Translations under genes and position numbers: made by a program | From: Phoronis ovalis | Lineage: Eukaryota > Phoronida > Phoronidae | Reading direction: 5' to 3' | Assembly: GCA_028565635.1 (NCBI GenBank) | Contig: JAOXYB010016387.1 | Coordinates: 1 to 12,366 of the forward strand | Length of the DNA: 12,366 nucleotides | In this document: positions 7,197 through 12,366 of the stretch, one piece after another | How the letters are laid out: every line of letters starts with the position of its first letter | Position numbering within the stretch: position 1 is the stretch's first letter | Notes under the pieces: model-generated | What the model was told of the DNA's origin: nothing | Seen by the model: the letters and a program-made list of their open reading frames with translations, nothing else | Databases searched by the model: none

Positions 7197-10100
7197 GTAC
7201 GTACCACAGTATCTGTCTTTATTTTAATATATAGGGCAAACACTTTGACGGAAATCTACCACAAAAAAAGCATAGAAATGGTATTCCCGGGTCATTTTTG
7301 TCCGTTCAAAGTTTATTGCTAATCAAATTTAAATTTCTTTTAATCAAGTTTGATGAATAAAAAGGGTAAGAAAGGTAAAAAAACAAAATCATTTTGTTTA
7401 TTTATACAAAGATAATCAAACAGGCTATTAAGTTAAATCCATCTGCTAACCCCCTGCTAACAAATAGATTGAATTTTATGGTGACGGCTTTGAAGTACGA
7501 CACCAAGTGTCCAATATTATAACTATAAAAAGTGTATGCCTTTCAGGGGGCAAATTTTCTCATGCACCGTGCAGAAAATATTTGTATTTAGTGAATTATA
7601 GTAGGATTTGTTACTTAACTAGCTTATTGGCACAATTTCCGTTCTTTTTTGTGGAATGCACGATTGGTTTCATGGCGCGAACGTTCATACAAAAATGTTT
7701 CTTTGTTTGCCTATCTTTTCATTTAACTAGCCAAAAATTTAGTATATGAATAATTAGTTTTACCGAACAGAACATCAAGTTTAATTGCATGTTTGTTATT
7801 ATATAGTATACAACAGCGCATGTACGTAAGTGGTATAGGCATGTGTGTATACACAGTAATTCATACCTACTCTATATTACGTACTATGTATTATAGTTTG
7901 TATGTAACGCACAAGTACAGTTTAGTTATCCTCTTTATGTTTAATTCATGAAATATATTTTAAATTGTAACTACCAGCAAAATTATTTTATTTATTATTG
8001 TAATTCTGTAACATTTTTATATAGGATGGTACATATCGCTGGGTAGATGGCAATCCTCTCACATTCACAAAATGGTATAATCCTAACAACAAGTCCACAA
8101 TATATGGCCAGTCGGAATTTCACTCTGTGTTTGGTGACCATCCTCCAGTACGAAACGATTTGTTGAACATTTTAGTTGATCATCTGTACCAACCATCTTG
8201 GGATCCTAGTGCCCAATGTGTTGTTATGATCGTTAAAAATCCATACATCGGCGGTGTTTGGGTCAAAATCCCATGTAACTACAAACTTACTTACAGCTTT
8301 GTTGCTTGTGAGTTCGACAAGTGGTCTGAGCCGTTTAAAGAAGACGCTATTACTTATGGGATATCTCCGCCTCTGTGCCCAATGCACTGGAATTATATAG
8401 CTGGCAAATGCATCAAAGTTATGAAAAACCCTGTGGCAGCATTGTTCGTTAATGCTACAAAAATATGCCAAGAGAATCAAGGGTCGATGGCTTTACTTGA
8501 AGAAGGAGATTTGGCGGAAATAAATTATCATTTACACCTCTGGAAATTAGATGCGATTCAACAGCTAAAACATATTTGGGTAGATTCTAGACAAGGTAAA
8601 GATTCTTGCACCGTTCTCGTGAAACAGAATATAACATGGGGATTTGAGTCTGTCAACTGTAACAATACCAATATCATGAGTGAAATCATTCTTTGTGAAC
8701 ATCAAGTTGTAAATATCAAACCAGGATGTAAATGGTCTCAGTTTATGTGTAATGATGGTGTTTGCATTTCGCCAGGCAACGTATGTGACAGAGAGCATGA
8801 CTGTAAAGGTGGCGAAGATGAACTAAACTGTGAAGACTTTGAAAAAGCGTCTTTCAGGTACTGTTGCGCATTATAAAGCGTTCCAAATCGTTATATTAGA
8901 ATATTGGTAAATGTAGAAAATATATAAAACACCGCACAAAAAGTAACATAAGCAACATCGACAGCTATTTAGTAATTCAGTAGGTTAAACTAATAAAAGG
9001 ATTTTCTTTTCATATTGTAAATAAAAACTACACGCACCTTTTACATTTTTGCATTTATAATGTAACTTGGTTATATACATTATCGCATATGTTTGCTGAA
9101 TGTTAGCTCATTTCAGTATCATTCATGTTTCCACTGGAGTAGTATAATTTCCAGAGGAGCAACATTTCATTTTAAAATGTCTTAGTTTTTGGTAACAAAA
9201 AATTGCTGAAAGAACTCTTACTCACTTAATTTTCAAGTTATAACTTTGGATGTAAATTATCACCCCAAAACTTATTTTAAAAGGCATAACCATTTGTTTC
9301 AGATGCTCAAGCAGTGAACGTGTCAGTATGTCTTCTTACTGTGACTATAGCCTAGATTGTTCAGATGGCTCTGACGAAACCTGTTACTATCCAGATTGCT
9401 CGTCGGACCAGTATCGTTGTGGGGATGAAAGATGTATTTTTAAAAATCAAACTTGTGATTTTGTTTCTGATTGTAAGGACTATTCTGACGAGTCAGAAAA
9501 GATCTGTGATTGGACGGCCACGGAAAGTTGTAGCAAGCACAGCGGTTTCCAATGTTATAGCGGAAATTGTATACCAAACACCATGCTACATGATACTCAG
9601 GTGGACTGTGCCGGTAACAACCAAGAAGATGAAATAAATAATAGTGGACAAGATGTGTGCGTGGATCAGCAAGTATTTCACTGTGATGACGGAACATCAT
9701 GCCCCTTTCACCAACTTTGTATATATGATTTTAATAGTTTTAACAAAACTACGGGTTGTAAGAACTTTGATCATTTACAAGGGTGTCAAAATTTCTCATG
9801 TCCAGGAATGTTTAAGTGTCCAAATAGCTTTTGTGTTCCTATTGATAAGGTTTGCGATGGGAACTGGGATTGCATTCACGGATATGACGAAAACAACTGC
9901 GACAATTATACATGTCTTGGTTACTTTAAATGTAAAGACGAAAAGTGGTGTTTAGATCAAACCAAAGTTTGTGACGGTATAATTGACTGTAAAAAAAGTG
10001 GGGACGATGAGAAGTTCTGTGAACTTGCTACGAAATGTCCGCCATCTTGCAAATGTGTTGGCTACACGATGGATTGTAGTGAAGGTAAACTACAAACACT

Positions 10101-11529
10101 TCCAAGTGTTTCACGCCATATGAGAGCCATATTATTTTCACACAATAAGCTTAACCTGTCTAACAAAACATTTGTGGCACACTATTTTGTTGGTAAATTG
10201 GATTTATCGTGGAATAGGATAAAAATATTGCCAGAGAATGTATTTGCAGATTTGCGTAATTTGCTAGAACTCGTGTTATCTGGGAACAATTTAACAGTCT
10301 TGGAGGGATCAAGGTTTGCGATTAAATCGCTTACTTTTTTAGATGTCAGTTTAAATCAGCTGAAAGAAATTAAAAATGATGCTTTTTCAAATACTCCGGC
10401 TTTGCAGATTTTGAATTTAACCAATAATCCCCCTGAAATGATCATAGGAACGAGTACATTTAATGATACTCAGTTAAAGTCACTTTTAACTGACAGTTTT
10501 CGATATTGCTGTTTAGTTAAAGGCACAAACTGCACACCAGTGGCCGACGAATTCTCAACATGTACAAACTTATTATCAAACGAGGGACTTCGAATATTTG
10601 TTTGGGTGCTAGGGTTAGTAGCATTAATTTGTAACGCATTTGTTCTCATATGGCGTATCAAGACAGAAAGGTCAAAACTGAAAGTCAATTCGTTATTTGT
10701 TATGAATCTAGGCGTCTCAGATTTTCTAATGGGTGTCTATCTTCTAATCATAGCTGGTGCGGATGCTTACTATTACTGGCACCAAGATGTGCATCCATAT
10801 TATTTGGATGATCCAAAATGGAGGTCGGGGTCATTATGTCAGTTAGCGGGATTCTTTGCTACATTATCTAGTGAGATGTCGGTATCGATGCTAGTCATTT
10901 TAACAGTTGACAGATTTATTGTGACTGTCCTAGCATTTAAAGTAAGGCCAATGTCTGTGAAATTTGCCGTCATATTGCTACTGATAGTTTGGACGGTTTG
11001 GATTTTAATTTCTGCTTTGCCGTTTTTTGGTAATTCGTATTTTGGAAACAAGGATTTTTATGGTCGAAACGCAGTATGCTTGGCATTCACGCTATCTACT
11101 GCGCAAGCGCAAGGTAACGAATTTACGCTTGCTGTATTTCTTATATTCAATTTTGTAGCATTTTTGTTGATTGCGTTAGGGTATTTAGTAATATTTTTTC
11201 ATGTCAAACAGTCCAGTAAAGCTGTGGGACAAAAACAAGCGACTCGTGACATAGCTCTTACAAGAAAGTTAAGCTTAATTATTGGCACGGATTTCATTTG
11301 TTGGTTTCCAATAGTTGTTGCTGGATTCATAGCACTCTCCGGTGTGAATATTCCGCCCGAGTTTTCTGCATGGGTTGCTGTTTTTATTTTACCCATAAAT
11401 TCCGCAATTAATCCTTTACTATACACTTTGTCTTCTATTCAATGTGCTGCAAAATGTAGAAGGAAAAAGACAACCTCCCTGGTAGAGTCGCTGGAGATTC
11501 AATCACGGTCGGAAGCACTACAAAATTGA
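4585..11529 (+). CDS. Giant CUB/C-type lectin/LDLa/LRR seven-transmembrane receptor, GRL101/relaxin-receptor-like (LGR type C), 5'-incomplete, three exons
   Basis: Joining 4585-7196, 8025-8857 and 9303-11526 gives one open frame of 1889 residues plus a TGA stop. Both junctions keep frame and complete a domain: junction 1 joins the two halves of a C-type lectin domain, and junction 2 joins the two halves of an LDLa repeat. Domain order by residue is CUB-like domains 3-748, CTLD1 about 767-966, CTLD2 about 986-1095, LDLa1-7 1105-1387, LRR cap 1393-1406, LRRs about 1416-1536, hinge 1537-1572, 7TM 1578-1856 and cytoplasmic tail 1857-1889. The hinge (FRYCC followed by spaced cysteines and DEFSTC) and the LDLa-LRR-7TM order are hallmarks of type C LGRs (RXFP receptors, snail GRL101). 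The expected role is a plasma-membrane receptor signalling through G proteins; the ligand is unknown. There is no start codon or signal peptide in these exons, so at least one 5' exon is missing. The family assignment is strong, but a one-to-one orthologue cannot be named from sequence alone. Confidence 0.9.
7197..8024 (+). other. Intron 1 of the receptor gene (828 bp, phase 0)
   Basis: The donor is GTACGTAC at 7197 and the acceptor TTTTTATATAG ends at 8024. Splicing joins ...GLQESK to DGTYRWVDGN, which rebuilds the standard central C-type lectin stretch. The upstream frame runs 42 codons into the intron before a TAA at 7320. An open stretch at 7507-7749 has no ATG start and no recognisable domain, so I do not call it. 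The rest is AT-rich, with a run of TATAC/GTAC/TATGTA alternations at about 7800-7920 and no clear element. Confidence 0.88.
8025..8857 (+). CDS. Receptor exon B: rest of C-type lectin domain 1, C-type lectin-like domain 2, LDLa repeat 1
   Basis: This exon holds 277 codons plus two bases (phase 2), from acceptor ATATAG|GAT to donor TTTCAG|GTACTG at 8858. Residues 871-966 finish CTLD1: DGTYRWVDGNPLTFTKW, then C935, C954 and C965, the usual last three cysteines. The sugar-binding signatures are changed: NPN (889-891) stands where EPN or QPD is usual, and WVKIPC (949-954) replaces the WND motif, so calcium-dependent sugar binding is doubtful. Residues 986-1095 form a shorter CTLD-like unit: CPMHWNYIAGKC (C988, C999), ATKIC (C1018), QGSMALL, HIWVD, and C1065, C1082 and C1094; it also lacks EPN/QPD and WND. 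Residues 1105-1139 are a complete LDLa repeat with six cysteines (C1105, 1112, 1117, 1124, 1130, 1139) and acidic calcium ligands in CDREHDC...GGEDE. If unspliced, the frame stops at TAA 8874. Confidence 0.9.
8858..9302 (+). other. Intron 2 of the receptor gene (445 bp, phase 2)
   Basis: The donor is CAG|GTACTG at 8858 and the acceptor is CATTTGTTTCAG, ending at 9302. The split codon AG|A becomes Arg, giving ...KASFR followed by CSSSERVS and CDYSLDCSDGSDETC. Those residues together make one LDLa repeat, which strongly supports both splice sites. The intron is AT-rich and shows no open frame or repeat of note. Confidence 0.88.
9303..11529 (+). CDS. Receptor exon C: LDLa repeats 2-7, LRR domain, hinge, 7TM GPCR core, cytoplasmic tail and stop
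   Basis: This is one uninterrupted 3' coding exon ending at TGA 11527-11529; the ATG at 9328 is internal (Met1157). LDLa2 (1147-1175) keeps DCSDGSDE but has fewer cysteines. LDLa3 (1180-1216), LDLa6 (1314-1347) and LDLa7 (1352-1387) are complete. LDLa4 (1224-1259) lacks a cysteine, and LDLa5 (1267-1309) has six cysteines but no acidic calcium motif. A CPPSCKC cap (C1393, 1397, 1399, 1406) precedes about five LRRs, with cores such as KLDLSWNRI and FLDVSLNQL. The hinge is FRYCC (1547-1551), C1558 and C1568. Helices lie roughly at TM1 1578-1598, TM2 1610-1632, TM3 1658-1682, TM4 1702-1724, TM5 1755-1781, TM6 1802-1826 and TM7 1835-1856. Class A landmarks are N1592, D1621, C1660/C1740, DRF 1684-1686, CWFP in TM6 and NPLLY 1851-1855. 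The short tail has C1862 and C1866 (possible palmitoylation), a basic KCRRKK stretch and several Ser/Thr. Confidence 0.95.
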
Positions 11530-12366
11530 CACAAACGACTACCATTTATAGCGGGATTCTGCTTTTGCATTGTATCAGTAAATTATTCACTGGTTTACAT
11601 ACAATCATACACATACACATCATATGTACATATCTTCTTCAGCTTGGATGCTAAAAGCCTCCGAGCTGGTCATTACCTTCATGTATCACCATCACTCAAT
11701 TCAACATTTTCAGCAGAGAGGGCAGCCTTATGTCTGTGTTGTAGATATAATGTTTGCAAATTTTATCCAGTTTGTCTTAAAACTATTTAAGGATGGAGCA
11801 CAGACAACATATGCTGGTAGGGAATTCCAAGATTCCGCAAGTCTGTCCCTTCTGTTGGATTTGCTGTATCGTATATTTATATGATCGCTGTTTGTACTGC
11901 TGGTGCCCGTATGTGTAGTATAGTTAAATGTTTATTTTCATCAATCCATAAGTGTATACTTATAAGCATCAATCATATATCTTTTACTCGGCGGTAACTC
12001 GTACTTGGTATTTCTAACCTCATTAATCTCTCCTTGTATGAGAAATACCTAATATTTGGCACTAATTTTGTAAACATTTTCAATAAGATGACGATGTATC
12101 CTGTATAAGTTAAGGTAACCACGTAACAGCACAATATTCTAAGAAATGGCAAACTAGAGCATTAAGAAATTGTTTCAGCGACGTACCATCTAGAAATTCT
12201 TATAAGTTGGGGAATGACCCTGCTCGTTTTATTTACTAATTTTCATTGTGGCTTTTGGTGTAAGATTTACTGAGTAACTGTAAAATATCAAAAATGTCTC
12301 TGTTTGTTCTGTGGCAATTTTTTTAATTGACGTTATAATTCGGTTTAACCCTAAGCTTCAGATAAT
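11530..12366 (+). other. 3' UTR and downstream sequence, no confident gene
   Basis: Nothing in this 837-bp stretch has a recognisable domain. An 86-codon ATG frame at 11624-11884 has ordinary non-coding composition and no motif, so I treat it as chance. I find no plus-strand AATAAA or ATTAAA; AATAAG at 12082-12087 is only a weak variant, so the poly(A) site may lie beyond the window. A 9-bp inverted repeat, GGTATTTCT (12007-12015) and AGAAATACC (12041-12049), could form a hairpin with a 25-base loop; its role is unknown. Confidence 0.6.

Noticed and set aside
7507-7749. 80-codon plus-strand open frame inside intron 1
   Set aside because: It starts at GTG, has no recognisable domain or splice logic, and lies within an intron supported by the lectin-domain join.
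8172-8798. Minus-strand open frames opposite exon B
   Set aside because: They are shadows of the real coding strand, which has lectin and LDLa cysteine patterns.
9328-9330. ATG at 9328 as a true start of a separate GPCR gene
   Set aside because: The frame continues upstream to 9304, and the spliced join restores an LDLa repeat. The following residues are not a signal peptide.
9440-9955. Alternative-frame open stretches over the LDLa region
   Set aside because: They overlap the clear LDLa-encoding frame, and their translations have no matching cysteine pattern.
11624-11884. 86-codon ATG frame downstream of the receptor stop
   Set aside because: It has no domain, signal or conserved motif and lies in the probable 3' UTR. 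It is the length expected by chance.
12082-12087. AATAAG as the gene's poly(A) signal
   Set aside because: It is a rare variant with no supporting downstream pattern, so it is mentioned only as weak.

Overview
This window is AT-rich animal genomic DNA, most likely from an aquatic invertebrate. Evidence for that: one large plus-strand gene with GT-AG introns that restore frame exactly, extracellular modules found only in metazoans (CUB, C-type lectin, LDL-receptor class A), a rhodopsin-class seven-helix receptor, and an intergenic region full of short degenerate repeats. I cannot name the species. A mollusc, brachiopod, echinoderm, hemichordate or amphioxus-like animal would all fit. There is no sign of bacterial gene organisation.

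Positions 1 to about 4350 hold no convincing gene. They contain three copies of a dispersed repeat rich in AGGTCA motifs: the right end of one copy at 1-82, a roughly two-monomer copy at about 504-1070, and a roughly three-monomer copy at about 3189-4022. They also contain a compact 287-bp element with 36-37-bp terminal inverted repeats (2682-2968), which looks like a MITE-type non-autonomous transposon, plus several shorter direct and inverted repeats.

Positions 4585-11529 hold three well-supported coding exons of one plus-strand gene: 4585-7196, 8025-8857 and 9303-11529. The introns are 828 bp (phase 0) and 445 bp (phase 2). The spliced product in the window is at least 1889 residues (numbered here from the Leu codon at 4587). 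Its order is: about six CUB or CUB-like domains, a C-type lectin domain split by intron 1, a compact second lectin-like domain, seven LDLa repeats (the second created only by splicing across intron 2), a cysteine-rich LRR cap with about five leucine-rich repeats, a CF-type hinge, seven transmembrane helices and a short tail. The hinge, LDLa, LRR and 7TM part matches type C leucine-rich-repeat GPCRs: the relaxin receptor family, and in particular the multi-LDLa snail receptor GRL101. The gene is incomplete at its 5' end. Exon 4585-7196 opens in phase 1 and has no start codon or signal peptide. A phase-compatible candidate preceding exon is at 4349-4449.

Positions 11530-12366 are 3' UTR or downstream sequence with no confident gene and no canonical AATAAA. 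As a whole, the locus encodes one giant cell-surface receptor that joins an adhesive or lectin-like ectodomain to a G-protein-coupled module. The repeats carry DR1-like and IR6-like arrangements of nuclear-receptor half sites just upstream of it.
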